Below are positions 23,828 to 32,138 of a DNA stretch of 43,002 nucleotides, piece after piece. The stretch lies in IMG/VR virus record IMGVR_UViG_3300021961_000197, positions 1 to 43,002 of that record; one strand, given 5' to 3'. The notes under the pieces are model-generated. The model did no database searches, was not told the DNA's origin, and was given only the letters and a program-made list of their open reading frames with translations. The stretch's first letter is position 1. The number at the start of each line of letters is the position of its first letter. The stretch is from a virus. The position numbers and the translations under genes were made by a program.

Positions 23828-25041
23828 ATCTTTTCCCATACCAGCAGCAGGGCGTTCAGTTTCTTATGGAACGCCGTCGGGCGTACCTCGCGGACCAGAT
23901 GGGTCTCGGCAAGACGGTGCAAGCCCTAGCTGCCGCTCGCCTTCTCAAGCTGGAGAAAGTCCTTGTCATTGCGCCGGCCTCCACGTTGCCCAACTGGCGG
24001 CGCGAGGCGGAAGAGTGGGGCACTCCTGGGTGGGGTTTTTCGGCGATCTCGTACGCGGACCGGCGTCTCCGGGATAACGTGATACATGGCAGTGACTGGG
24101 ACGTTGTTATCATAGACGAAGCCCACTACGTAAAGAACCGGAAAGCTAAACGGACGAACGTGGTGCTCCGCGTGGCGTCCTCGGCCCCCCGGGCGTGGCT
24201 CCTGTCAGGGACCCCGATGCCCAACGACCCTACAGAGCTTTGGACCGTATTCGACGCGCTGTGGCCTGAGCTACTAGACAGGCATTTCCGCAGCTACCAC
24301 CATTGGCTTACGCATTTCTGTCGGTTTACCGCCACCGCTTACGGGATCAAGATTTGGGGCGTTAAAAACTCGTCTACGTTGCGGTGGCTTTTGCGTAAGG
24401 TAATGCTCCGGCGCAAGCTCGAGGACGTGGACCTCGAACTCCCGCCGCTGCGGGTTACCCTCTCTACGCTACCGAAGCCGAGCAACTGGGAGCTCACGAC
24501 GGAAGAGGAAGCCACACTCCGTCGCATTGAAAGGGAGGAGCAAGTAGACGGCTCGATGTCCCGGATCCGGCGACTACTGGGGCAGTTAAAGGCGCCTCTT
24601 ATAGCGCACCAGATCGCCCACGAGATTCATGACCGCGAGTACGACAAGATCGTGGTGCTCTACCACCACACTACGGTCGGCGATATATTCGCTAAAGAAC
24701 TGAAAAAGTACGGGGTTGTTCGCGTAGACGGGAGCAGCGCGCCCGCCCACCGGGAGGACGCGGAGCTAAAGTTTCGCACGGACGCGAACGTGCGTGTGTT
24801 TCTGGGGCAACAGATATCCGCGGGCACTGGGTTGAATTTACAGGCGGCGTCTGAGATCGTGCTTGTTGAGCCCAGCTGGACGCCCGACGAGAACCGTCAG
24901 GCGATCAAGAGGATCCACCGTATCGGGCAAGATAAGCCGTGCCGTGCCAGGGTGTTCGGTGTTGAAGGCACGCTCGACGAGGCGGTAATGAAGACATTAG
25001 CGCGTAAAACTACGATGCAGGAGGAGGTGGGGGTGAAATGA
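23824..25041 (+). CDS. SNF2-type SF2 helicase / DNA translocase
   Basis: 405 aa, GTG at 23824 overlapping the nuclease stop (GTGA), AGGAG upstream. Motif I DQMGLGKT (24-31), Ia LVIAPASTLPNW, II DEAH (98-101), III LLSGTP (about 126-131), V QISAGTGLNLQAAS, VI QAIKRIHRIGQ. It is a compact SNF2/HepA-like enzyme without accessory domains. With the resolvase, Fe-S nuclease and ssDNA-binding protein it forms a recombination/replication-restart set. Confidence 0.88.
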   Translation: MNLFPYQQQGVQFLMERRRAYLADQMGLGKTVQALAAARLLKLEKVLVIAPASTLPNWRREAEEWGTPGWGFSAISYADRRLRDNVIHGSDWDVVIIDEAHYVKNRKAKRTNVVLRVASSAPRAWLLSGTPMPNDPTELWTVFDALWPELLDRHFRSYHHWLTHFCRFTATAYGIKIWGVKNSSTLRWLLRKVMLRRKLEDVDLELPPLRVTLSTLPKPSNWELTTEEEATLRRIEREEQVDGSMSRIRRLLGQLKAPLIAHQIAHEIHDREYDKIVVLYHHTTVGDIFAKELKKYGVVRVDGSSAPAHREDAELKFRTDANVRVFLGQQISAGTGLNLQAASEIVLVEPSWTPDENRQAIKRIHRIGQDKPCRARVFGVEGTLDEAVMKTLARKTTMQEEVGVK

Positions 25042-25226
25042 GTTGGACGGCGGTTGGCGGGGACGACATGCGCCCCACGGGTGTGTGTCTAGATTGCGGG
25101 GAATTTCTGGAAGACTGTGTGTGCTGCATATACTGCGGCCTCCCGGAGTGTTACGGGTACGCGTGTGTATTCGACGAGCTCGACTCGTCTATGTTTACGG
25201 AAGAGGAGGACGACAGCGATGAGTGA
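25038..25226 (+). CDS. Small Cys-rich protein
   Basis: 62 aa, ATG at 25038 (ATGA overlap). Nine cysteines within residues 17-44, including CLDC, CVCC and IYCGLPEC, then an acidic tail (FTEEEDDSDE). Likely binds one or two zinc ions. No family recognised; overlaps the start of the next gene by 8 nt. Confidence 0.6.
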   Translation: MSWTAVGGDDMRPTGVCLDCGEFLEDCVCCIYCGLPECYGYACVFDELDSSMFTEEEDDSDE

Positions 25227-26475
25227 AACTAGAGCGCACGCTACACTCGGGGCTTCGTCTTCTAAGAGGTGGATGAACTGCCCCGGGAGCGTGCAGCTGT
25301 CCGCCCAGTTTCCGGACACCACGAGCTCGTACGCTATTGAGGGCACGCTCGCTCATGGGTTGGGGGAGCACGTGCTGGCCACGCGTTTGCTGGGCGCAGA
25401 AGGAGAGGACTCAGTGTTCGCTCTCGTCGGGCAAGAAATTTCGATAGACGGCGTAACGGGTGTCGTAACTGAGGGCATGGCTGCCGCCGTGAATGAGTTT
25501 GTAAACACGGTCGAAGACTATTATCGCGCCTATGCTGCGGATCATACGCACACGAGCTTGTACCTCGAGGAGCGTTTTGACCTTAGTCCACTCGGCCCGC
25601 CGGCTCCGATGTTCGGGACCGCTGACGTCGTAATCTGGGCCGAAGATCATCTCCACGTGATTGATTATAAGCACGGGCAGGGGGTTGTGGTTGAGGCGAC
25701 CGAGAACAGCCAGTTAATGTATTACGCTCTCGGCGCCGCGGTCGCTGCGGGCAGGATCCCGCAGACTATCGCGGTGACGATTGTCCAACCCCGGGCCCAG
25801 CACAGTGACGGCCCCGTACGTACGTACGTGTTCGACCGCACGCGTCTGGTGGAGTTCAAGAAAGAACTTTTTGAGGCCGCTAGACTTACTCAAACGAGCG
25901 ACCCCGCGCTCAATCCTGGCTCGTGGTGCAGGTTCTGTAAAGCCACGGCCGTATGCCCCGCGCAGATGAAGCAAGCGGAGAGCGTAGCCATGACCGTGTT
26001 CGCGGACGACAGAAAGCCCACCCAGCCACCCGCGCCGTCCGTTCTTTGCGACGAGGATATTGCTAAAGTACTAGCGCGCGGGTCGGAGGTGATGCAGTGG
26101 ATCCGGGACGTTGAGGCGTACGCGCTGGCACGGATGGAGAACGGTTACGAGATCCCGGGCTACAAGCTGGTGCGGGGACGGTCGAACCGAGTTTGGATTG
26201 ACGAGGAAAAAGCGTCCCGCTATCTTGGCCGGAACGGTGTGAAGGCCGAGGACCGGTACACCAAAAAGCTTGTAAGCCCGAACGCAGCGGAGAAACTTCT
26301 CAAAGCCAAAGGAGGTGACACCCAAGCACTAGAAAAGTATTGGGAGAAGCCGGAGGGCGCGGCCAAGATAGCACCGGTCGCTGACTCCCGACCCGCACTG
26401 CCCCCGGCAGCACAACGGATCTTCGGACTCCCCGAAGAACTAAAACACGACAGCATCGAGAGCATCGAAAAATGA
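25219..26475 (+). CDS. DUF2800 nuclease with Fe-S cluster signature
   Basis: 418 aa, ATG at 25219, GAGGAGG nine nt upstream. A PD-(D/E)XK core is seen as EGTLAHGLGEHV (E41), GTADVVIW (D136) and VIDYKHGQG (D149, K151). Four cysteines, C21 (NCPGS) and C237, C240, C246 (WCRFCKATAVC), are arranged like the 4Fe-4S clasp of AddB/Cas4-type nucleases. This is the layout of DUF2800 (PF10926), which in phages sits next to DUF2815 and DNA polymerase. Probable role: exonuclease in recombination or replication. Confidence 0.85.
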   Translation: MSETRAHATLGASSSKRWMNCPGSVQLSAQFPDTTSSYAIEGTLAHGLGEHVLATRLLGAEGEDSVFALVGQEISIDGVTGVVTEGMAAAVNEFVNTVEDYYRAYAADHTHTSLYLEERFDLSPLGPPAPMFGTADVVIWAEDHLHVIDYKHGQGVVVEATENSQLMYYALGAAVAAGRIPQTIAVTIVQPRAQHSDGPVRTYVFDRTRLVEFKKELFEAARLTQTSDPALNPGSWCRFCKATAVCPAQMKQAESVAMTVFADDRKPTQPPAPSVLCDEDIAKVLARGSEVMQWIRDVEAYALARMENGYEIPGYKLVRGRSNRVWIDEEKASRYLGRNGVKAEDRYTKKLVSPNAAEKLLKAKGGDTQALEKYWEKPEGAAKIAPVADSRPALPPAAQRIFGLPEELKHDSIESIEK

Positions 26476-27089
26476 GCAACACGACAGTCATTACCCCGGT
26501 CGGGCGCCTTAGCTACCCGCACCTCTTCACCCCGCAGGACCCGATGAACGACGGCGAGGAAGGCAAGTACGGGGCCGCCATCGTTTTCGAGGAAGGGACG
26601 GATCTTTCCGAGCTCAAGGCCGCTATCGCTGGCGCCGCTACCAGTTTTTTTGGAGCGGAGCAGGCCAAGAAGCTGATGGCCGCGGGCAAGCTCCGCCTCC
26701 CGCTCCGGGAGGACGGCGAGGATAAGGGCTACCCAGAGAACTCTGTGTTCTTCAACGCCCGTACCAAGAACCGTCCGAGCACCGTGTCGCGGTACATCGA
26801 CCCGGCCACGGGAAACATGCGAGTTATCACCGACCCGAGTGAGCTGTACCCAGGCTGCTATGTGAAGATGCAAGTCTCTGCATACGGCTACGACGTGAAG
26901 GGCAACAAGGGCGTGGCGTTCGGTCTTAACCACGTCCTGAAATACGATGACGGCGAGCGCCTCGACGGGCGCACCAACGCGACCTCAGTGTTCAGCACGG
27001 ACGCTGTTGCGCCAAAGGAAGTGGACCTGTCCGACATGGATCGGCCCACCCACGTGGACGACGACGCGGACTTGTCGGCGTTCATGTAG
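26472..27089 (+). CDS. ssDNA-binding protein, DUF2815 / Enc34-like
   Basis: 205 aa, ATG at 26472 (ATGA overlap). N-terminal GRLSYPHLFTPQDP and KYGAAIVFEEG, later YPGCYVKMQVSAYGYD and GVAFGLNHVLKYDDGERL are characteristic of the DUF2815 family (OB-fold, T7 gp2.5-like). An acidic C-terminal tail (HVDDDADLSAFM) with a terminal aromatic residue is the usual partner-binding end. It coats ssDNA during replication by the polymerase and helicase that follow. Confidence 0.88.
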   Translation: MSNTTVITPVGRLSYPHLFTPQDPMNDGEEGKYGAAIVFEEGTDLSELKAAIAGAATSFFGAEQAKKLMAAGKLRLPLREDGEDKGYPENSVFFNARTKNRPSTVSRYIDPATGNMRVITDPSELYPGCYVKMQVSAYGYDVKGNKGVAFGLNHVLKYDDGERLDGRTNATSVFSTDAVAPKEVDLSDMDRPTHVDDDADLSAFM

Positions 27090-27097
27090 CACCCGGT

Positions 27098-27123
27098 GGC
27101 CCGGTCCCTTCGGGGGCCGGGCC
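27098..27123 (+). other. Very stable UUCG-capped hairpin upstream of the tmRNA-like gene
   Basis: Eleven-base arms (27098-27108 and 27113-27123), one G-T pair, closed by a TTCG tetraloop on a C-G pair. It starts 8 nt after the preceding stop and ends 6 nt before the RNA gene. No T-run follows, so it is not a typical terminator; it may protect the mRNA 3' end or guide processing. Confidence 0.7.
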
Positions 27124-27129
27124 CCACCC

Positions 27130-27207
27130 GGGGGTGAGAAAGGTTTCGACACTTTGAAAGCCGCACGCGGCCCAGAGTGGACCACGGTTCGAGTCCGTGC
27201 ACCTCCA
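27130..27207 (+). ncRNA. Minimal tmRNA-like RNA: tRNA-like domain without mRNA-like domain
   Basis: Seen: a 7-bp acceptor stem GGGGGTG (27130-27136) with CACCTCC (27200-27206), the third pair G-T (G3-U70, the alanine identity pair), discriminator A27207. A 14-nt segment ends in GGTTTCGAC (27142-27150), the tmRNA D-loop signature. A 7-bp helix 27150-27156 / 27173-27179 sits where tmRNA has P2, then an AAA/C bulge and a GCCG-CACG-CGGC cap. GGAC (27179-27182) leads into a T arm (CACGG, TTCGAGT, CCGTG; 27183-27199). Compared from memory with E. coli ssrA, the segment lengths 5' of P2 (14 nt) and the GGAC junction agree. No CCA is encoded. No anticodon arm can be drawn, so it is not an ordinary tRNA. 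Predicted to be charged with alanine and to bind SmpB; these are inferences. Confidence 0.8.
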
Positions 27208-27230
27208 GTCCTCACATCGGAAAAATCGAC

Positions 27231-29444
27231 ATGTTTGTCTCCATTGATTTTGAGACTCGCTCCACCGCCGACCTCCGTAAGGTTGGCGTTTATGTCTACG
27301 CGGAGCACCATAGCACAGACATTCTTTGTATGTGCTACAGTTTCGAGGGCGAGAGCGCGGTCCACACGTGGGTCCCCGGGGGCACTCTCGACGCGGACGA
27401 CCTCCGGCTGCTCCAGCACGTACGCGCCGGTGGTGTACTGCGCGCCTGGAATAGCGGCTTCGAGTACGCAATATGGAACGCGGTCCTCGCGCTCCAGCAT
27501 GATTGGCCCCCCACCGATGTCACGCAGTGGGTTGACACGGCCGCCGAGGCCGCCGCTATGGCTCTGCCTCGTTCTCTCGGCGCCGCCGCCAAGGCACTCG
27601 GGATGGACGAGGAGAAGGACGACGAGGGCCACCGACTTATGATGAAGATGGCCCGGCCCCGGGCCGTGGGTGCGTGGTGGGTTGGAGAGTACGGGCCCTA
27701 TGCTACAAAGGCCGAGGCCGAAGTCCGCCGTCGTACTCTCCGCCTTTACGAGAAGACTGAGCCCGTGAGGGACGAAGACACCGTGGTCTGGTGGAACGAT
27801 AGTATCATGCTCCGCCGGCTCATTGACTACTGCGAGCAGGACGTTCGCACGGAGAAGGCCATCGCCCGCAAGCTCCGGGAGCTCATGCCCGCCGAGCGGG
27901 CGGTCTTTCTTATGACGCAGCGCATGAACGACCGCGGCGTCCCGGTAGACACGGACCTCGTCGAGGCCGCGAAGGATATGCTCGACGTAGCTATGGACGA
28001 GGCGAACGCCAGGATATCGGAGATCACTGGGGGCGTGGTCACGGGCGTCACCAAGGTCAGTGACCTACGGGAGTGGGTCGCGGCCCGCGAGCCCGGGCTC
28101 GGACTCGAGGACCTGCGGAAGGACACCGTCCGGGACATCCTGAACGACCTGGGTGGTGACCTACAGCCGGAGGTGCGTGAGGTCCTCCAGCTCCGACAGG
28201 ACGCCGGGAAGACCTCTACGGCGAAGCTGGACGCGTTCCTGCGCTGCACGGGAGTGGACGGTAGGGCCCGGGGCCTCTTGATGTACCACGGGGCCTCTAC
28301 GGGCCGCTGGGCGGGCCGGCTGGTCCAGCCCCAGAACTTCCCTCGACCAGAGGTCAGGGACGTCGAGCAGTATATACCGCTCGTGCTGGCCCGCGACTAC
28401 GATGGCCTGAAGGCCACGGGGGTCTCCGTTCCCGTTCTTATTTCGTCTATGCTGCGGTCTATGTTCCGGGCGGAGCCGGGTTCGGTCTTCATGGCCGCGG
28501 ACTTCTCGCAGGTCGAAGCCCGGGTCCTCGCGTGGATCGCGGGGCAAGACGACCTCGTCGAGCTCTTCCGCACGGGCGGCAAGATCTACGAGACCATGGC
28601 CTCGTACATCTTCAAGGTCCCGGTGGACGAGATCGGGAAGGACAGCTTCGAGCGCCAGATCGGAAAGAACTCCGTGCTCGGCGCGGGCTTCCAGATGGGG
28701 GCCGACCGGTTCGCGGAGCAGGTAAGGGAGCAGACGGGGATCACCCTCGACCGGGGCGGCATCTTCGCCACCTGCTTCTCCTGCCGCTATCAGGAGCGGG
28801 TGAAGGACTACATGATCGGCTTTGGTACCTGCTGGCGGTGTGGGAAGAACACTGTCGAGTGTGACACCATGGAGGACATGGCCGCTAAGGCCATCAACGG
28901 GTACCGGACCCTCTACTCAAAGATCCCCGCGTTCTGGGAAGGCATCAACGCCGCGGCCATCAAGGCCACGACAACGCCCGGAAAGACGTTCGATGTGGGC
29001 GCAAGCCCGACCCCCATCCGGTTCAGCGTCCGGGGAGAGTTCCTTTGGTGCCGGCTCCCGTCCGGTAGGTTCCTCGCGTACGCCAAGCCGGAGGTCATGG
29101 ACCGGTCTCTGCCCGCGCCGTACGAGCACGTAGTGAAGCCCGCGTTGGGGTACGTGGGCGTGGACTCGATGACCGGGAAGTGGCGCCGGCACTGGACTTA
29201 CGGTGGGCATTTGACCGAGAACGTGGTCCAGGCCATGGCCCGCGACCTACTCGCCGGGGCGATGCTCCGCTTGAGGAGAGAAGGGTACGCACCTATCTTG
29301 ACCGTCCACGATGAGGTTATCACCGAAACCAAACCGAACGCGAGCTTCGAGAGATTCATGCAGCTAGTCACCATCGTCCCCAAGTGGGCCGAGGGATTGC
29401 CCCTCGCCGGCGAGGGCTGGACAGGAGAAAGGTACCGTAAATGA
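27231..29444 (+). CDS. DNA polymerase, family A, with 3'-5' exonuclease and zinc-ribbon insert
   Basis: 737 aa, ATG at 27231. Exonuclease: SIDFETRS (D6, E8), AWNSGFEYA (N73) and YCEQDVRTEKA (Y200, D204). Polymerase: motif A AADFSQVEAR (D424), motif B RQIGKNSVLGAGFQMG (R476, K479), motif C TVHDEV (H693, D694, E695). The residue matching E. coli Pol I Phe762 is Leu483. Between motifs B and C an insertion with C515, C518, C534, C537 and a nearby C544 should bind zinc. This is the replicative polymerase; it works with the ssDNA-binding protein and the primase-helicase. Confidence 0.93.
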   Translation: MFVSIDFETRSTADLRKVGVYVYAEHHSTDILCMCYSFEGESAVHTWVPGGTLDADDLRLLQHVRAGGVLRAWNSGFEYAIWNAVLALQHDWPPTDVTQWVDTAAEAAAMALPRSLGAAAKALGMDEEKDDEGHRLMMKMARPRAVGAWWVGEYGPYATKAEAEVRRRTLRLYEKTEPVRDEDTVVWWNDSIMLRRLIDYCEQDVRTEKAIARKLRELMPAERAVFLMTQRMNDRGVPVDTDLVEAAKDMLDVAMDEANARISEITGGVVTGVTKVSDLREWVAAREPGLGLEDLRKDTVRDILNDLGGDLQPEVREVLQLRQDAGKTSTAKLDAFLRCTGVDGRARGLLMYHGASTGRWAGRLVQPQNFPRPEVRDVEQYIPLVLARDYDGLKATGVSVPVLISSMLRSMFRAEPGSVFMAADFSQVEARVLAWIAGQDDLVELFRTGGKIYETMASYIFKVPVDEIGKDSFERQIGKNSVLGAGFQMGADRFAEQVREQTGITLDRGGIFATCFSCRYQERVKDYMIGFGTCWRCGKNTVECDTMEDMAAKAINGYRTLYSKIPAFWEGINAAAIKATTTPGKTFDVGASPTPIRFSVRGEFLWCRLPSGRFLAYAKPEVMDRSLPAPYEHVVKPALGYVGVDSMTGKWRRHWTYGGHLTENVVQAMARDLLAGAMLRLRREGYAPILTVHDEVITETKPNASFERFMQLVTIVPKWAEGLPLAGEGWTGERYRK

Positions 29445-29632
29445 GTGAGACGAACGTGGGGCGGTGGGCAGTCTGTGGGGCCGGGTACATTGGAAAGATT
29501 ACCCGGGTTCTCCACGACGGGACGCACGTGGGGTACACAATTAACAAGCACAGCTGGCGGAGTATGGCACCGCAACTACTCTCGAGGCAGTACGAAACGG
29601 TCCTCGACAAGATCTCCGAGGAAAACCAGTGA
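29441..29632 (+). CDS. Small protein between polymerase and primase-helicase
   Basis: 63 aa, ATG at 29441 (ATGA overlap with the polymerase stop), end overlapping the next GTG by 4 nt. N-terminal half beta-like (RWAVCGAGYIGKITRVLHDG), possibly an SH3-type barrel, C-terminal helix. No family recognised; position suggests a replication accessory. Confidence 0.55.
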   Translation: MSETNVGRWAVCGAGYIGKITRVLHDGTHVGYTINKHSWRSMAPQLLSRQYETVLDKISEENQ

Positions 29633-31938
29633 GCGCCACCGCCCTTTACGCCGCGGGCTACACGGACCTCGTGAAGGTAGCCCGGGGTGACAAGCGCCCG
29701 GTGATGACCGGCTGGCAGGACCTACAGGTCACAGCTGAGATGGCCGCCGCGTGGGACACCGAGGGGATGAACATTGGACTCCGGGGCGACAGGTTCCCGG
29801 CCGTGGACATTGACCTAGGCAACAACACGCAGATCGCCGAAGAGATTGTGCAGCTTGCGGCCCGGGCGCTGGGTGGGGCGCCGAAGAGGTTTAGCCCCAA
29901 GCCCGGATCCCGGCTACTTGTCTACGCGACCGACGAGCGGTTCCTGAAGATGACCCTCACTCTCCCAAACGATCTCGGCGCGGTCGAGGTCCTGCCCGCC
30001 GGGCGCCAGTACCTCGTGAAGGGTACGCACCCGGCTGGGGGACCGTACGCGTGGAACAAGCGGGACCTTTGGGACATCGACTCGGCCCGGCTGACAAAGA
30101 TCACGGAAGCCAAGGCTCTAAAGTTTCTCGAGCTCGTGAGGCAGGAGTACGGGGGCCGGATCCATGTTGCCCGGGAGGCTAAAGAGTCCGCGCTATCGCC
30201 CGAGGAGCTCATGGCCCCGAGCATTGAGGCGGTCGAGGAACTCCTACGTTCCTTCCCCAACAACGACGCCTTCCTCGCTCTGGCTTTCCCGTCCGCGGGG
30301 GACGCGAGGGATACGTGGGTGGCGCTTGGGCACGCAGTCAAAGGCGCCGCCGGTGAAGCGGGGCTCCCGGCTTTTCTTGAGTGGACCTCGAGATACGAGG
30401 ACGGCGTAGCGGACCTGGCGTTGGCCGAGTCTGCGTACCACGGTTTCCACCCCGAGCGGTACGGGTGGCCCACGCTCCAGCGTATCTACACCACGCTCGT
30501 AGTTACTCCAGACGATGTCTTTGCTGATGACATCACGGACGAGGAAGAGGAGGTCGTTTCGGGCGACGTTCGTCCGCCAACGGAGGAAGATATGGTCTCG
30601 CTCCTGCTCCCGTACCTCAAGCCCCGGATCGTGTACGTGGCGGGCTCGTGGTGGGTATGGGGCGGCGCGAAATGGGAGGCGGACGACAAGGAGGGGCTCC
30701 GCGCCGAGATGATTCTCCGGGAGAAACTCGGGCCTATGGCTGCTATCCTTATGGCCCAGGGGGAAGGGATGGGCAAAGAGGGGGCGCCCTTCCGGACCGC
30801 GGCTAAGAGGTTCCAGAGCGCCGACGGGATCCGGGCGGTCTTCCGGCTCTGTCGGGGCCCGCTCTCGAAAGAGATGAGTGATTTCGACCGGGACGTCATG
30901 GCCCTTAATACGCCAGCGGGGCTCGTGGACTTACGGAGCGGGAAGTCAAGAGCCACGGAGCCCGGCGACTACGTGTCCCGCTCGACGAGCGCGGTCATGC
31001 CGGACGAGTATATCGAGGAGAAAGCTCCGCACTGGGAGGCGTTTCTCGAGTACCTGTCGCACGGGGACGAAGAGTACAAGAAGTTTCTACAGCGGTACAT
31101 GGGCTACAGCCTTACCGGCAATATGGGCGAAAAGAAGCTCGTCTTTATTTACGGCGCGGCCTCGAACACGGGTAAGTCCACGTTTGTTAACGCGATTCTG
31201 TACGCCATGGGTGATTACGCGGCGTCGGTTGATGTGGATATGTTTATGAGCCGGAACCGCTCGAACACCGACGACCTCGCGCAGCTTCCGGGCGTACGGC
31301 TTGTGACCGCTACGGAGCCGAGTGCCGGCCAGAAGTGGGACGACAAGCTTATCAAGTCTGTGACAGGCGGGGACCCGATTATTGCGCGGAGGCTTTACCA
31401 GAGCCATTTTACTTTTAACCCGCAGTTCAAGATTCTTATAGCCGGTAACCACCAGCCCGAGCTTAAGAACGTAGACACCGCTCTACTGAAGCGCGTTATG
31501 ATCGCGCCGATGGACCGGGTTGCTACAAACCCGGACCGGACGTTGGGGCTTAAGCTACAGGACGAGGCCGGCATGATCCTCCGGTGGATGCTCGAGGGCT
31601 GCATCGCGTGGCAGCGTGATGGACTGGCGCCCCCGCCCAGGGTCGTGGAGGTTACCGAAGCGTACGAGGCCGACGAGGACACGATGGCCGCGTGGCTGGA
31701 CGAGGAGTGCGAGTTTTCCGATGAAGCTTGGACTACTACAGAGGAACTTTACCAGTCGTGGCAGCAGTGGATGAACCGGCAGGGTGTGAGATTTATACCG
31801 TCTTCCCGGTTATTTAACCGAGAGCTCTCGTCTCGTACGGGGCAACTGGCGGTAGAGACGGGGTTTGACGTACGCCGGTTGAAGCGCAATAAGTGGGGTT
31901 ACAAGGGGCTGGAACTGAAAACCGTGAGAGATTTCTAA
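29629..31938 (+). CDS. Primase-helicase (N-terminal prim-pol, C-terminal SF3 helicase)
   Basis: 769 aa, GTG at 29629 (GTGA overlap). Residues about 1-175 are an archaeo-eukaryotic-type prim-pol: AVDIDLG (D60, D62) and KGTHPAGG (H134). A linker precedes a D5_N-like region (about 340-480). The SF3 ATPase has Walker A GAASNTGKST (509-518), Walker B-like RLVTATEPS (E563) and sensor 1 KILIAGNHQP (N607). A C-terminal winged-helix-like part (TTTEELYQSWQQWM) ends it. It primes and unwinds DNA for the family A polymerase. Confidence 0.92.
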   Translation: MSATALYAAGYTDLVKVARGDKRPVMTGWQDLQVTAEMAAAWDTEGMNIGLRGDRFPAVDIDLGNNTQIAEEIVQLAARALGGAPKRFSPKPGSRLLVYATDERFLKMTLTLPNDLGAVEVLPAGRQYLVKGTHPAGGPYAWNKRDLWDIDSARLTKITEAKALKFLELVRQEYGGRIHVAREAKESALSPEELMAPSIEAVEELLRSFPNNDAFLALAFPSAGDARDTWVALGHAVKGAAGEAGLPAFLEWTSRYEDGVADLALAESAYHGFHPERYGWPTLQRIYTTLVVTPDDVFADDITDEEEEVVSGDVRPPTEEDMVSLLLPYLKPRIVYVAGSWWVWGGAKWEADDKEGLRAEMILREKLGPMAAILMAQGEGMGKEGAPFRTAAKRFQSADGIRAVFRLCRGPLSKEMSDFDRDVMALNTPAGLVDLRSGKSRATEPGDYVSRSTSAVMPDEYIEEKAPHWEAFLEYLSHGDEEYKKFLQRYMGYSLTGNMGEKKLVFIYGAASNTGKSTFVNAILYAMGDYAASVDVDMFMSRNRSNTDDLAQLPGVRLVTATEPSAGQKWDDKLIKSVTGGDPIIARRLYQSHFTFNPQFKILIAGNHQPELKNVDTALLKRVMIAPMDRVATNPDRTLGLKLQDEAGMILRWMLEGCIAWQRDGLAPPPRVVEVTEAYEADEDTMAAWLDEECEFSDEAWTTTEELYQSWQQWMNRQGVRFIPSSRLFNRELSSRTGQLAVETGFDVRRLKRNKWGYKGLELKTVRDF

Positions 31939-32138
31939 TGATCGAGATACTCCCAGACGTATGGCTTTACCCCGGACCTCTTATTGGGTTTAAGTATTCC
32001 GGTGAGGGCGCGAAAACCGTTACCGTTTTCTGCGGGAACGGGGACTACACCCACACATTTACTTCTCGTCGCGAGGCAGAGGAGTGGATGCAAACCGTTC
32101 GTCTACAGCTAGAGGCCGTCGATGAGCCTGCCGAGTGA
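31938..32138 (+). CDS. Hypothetical protein, 66 aa
   Basis: ATG at 31938 shares its A with the previous TAA (TAATG). Beta-like N-terminal part (VWLYPGPLIGFKYSG, TVTVFCGNG) and a C-terminal helix (EAEEWMQTVRLQLEAV). No family recognised. Confidence 0.55.
   Translation: MIEILPDVWLYPGPLIGFKYSGEGAKTVTVFCGNGDYTHTFTSRREAEEWMQTVRLQLEAVDEPAE

Noticed and set aside
27130-27207. Ordinary tRNA at this position
   Set aside because: A D-stem AAAG/CTTT can be drawn, but no 5-bp anticodon stem with a 7-nt loop fits in any register. The tmRNA-type P2 fold uses all bases better and explains GGTTTCGAC and GGAC.
27179-27210. attP site copied from the 3' end of a host tmRNA
   Set aside because: No integrase or excisionase gene is seen, and the 5' half of the domain is present and pairs with the 3' half, which an attachment core would not need.
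27090-27230. Two-piece (permuted) tmRNA of the alphaproteobacterial type
   Set aside because: In permuted genes the acceptor 3' part precedes the 5' part. Here 5' and 3' strands are in normal order within 78 nt and no coding piece is nearby.
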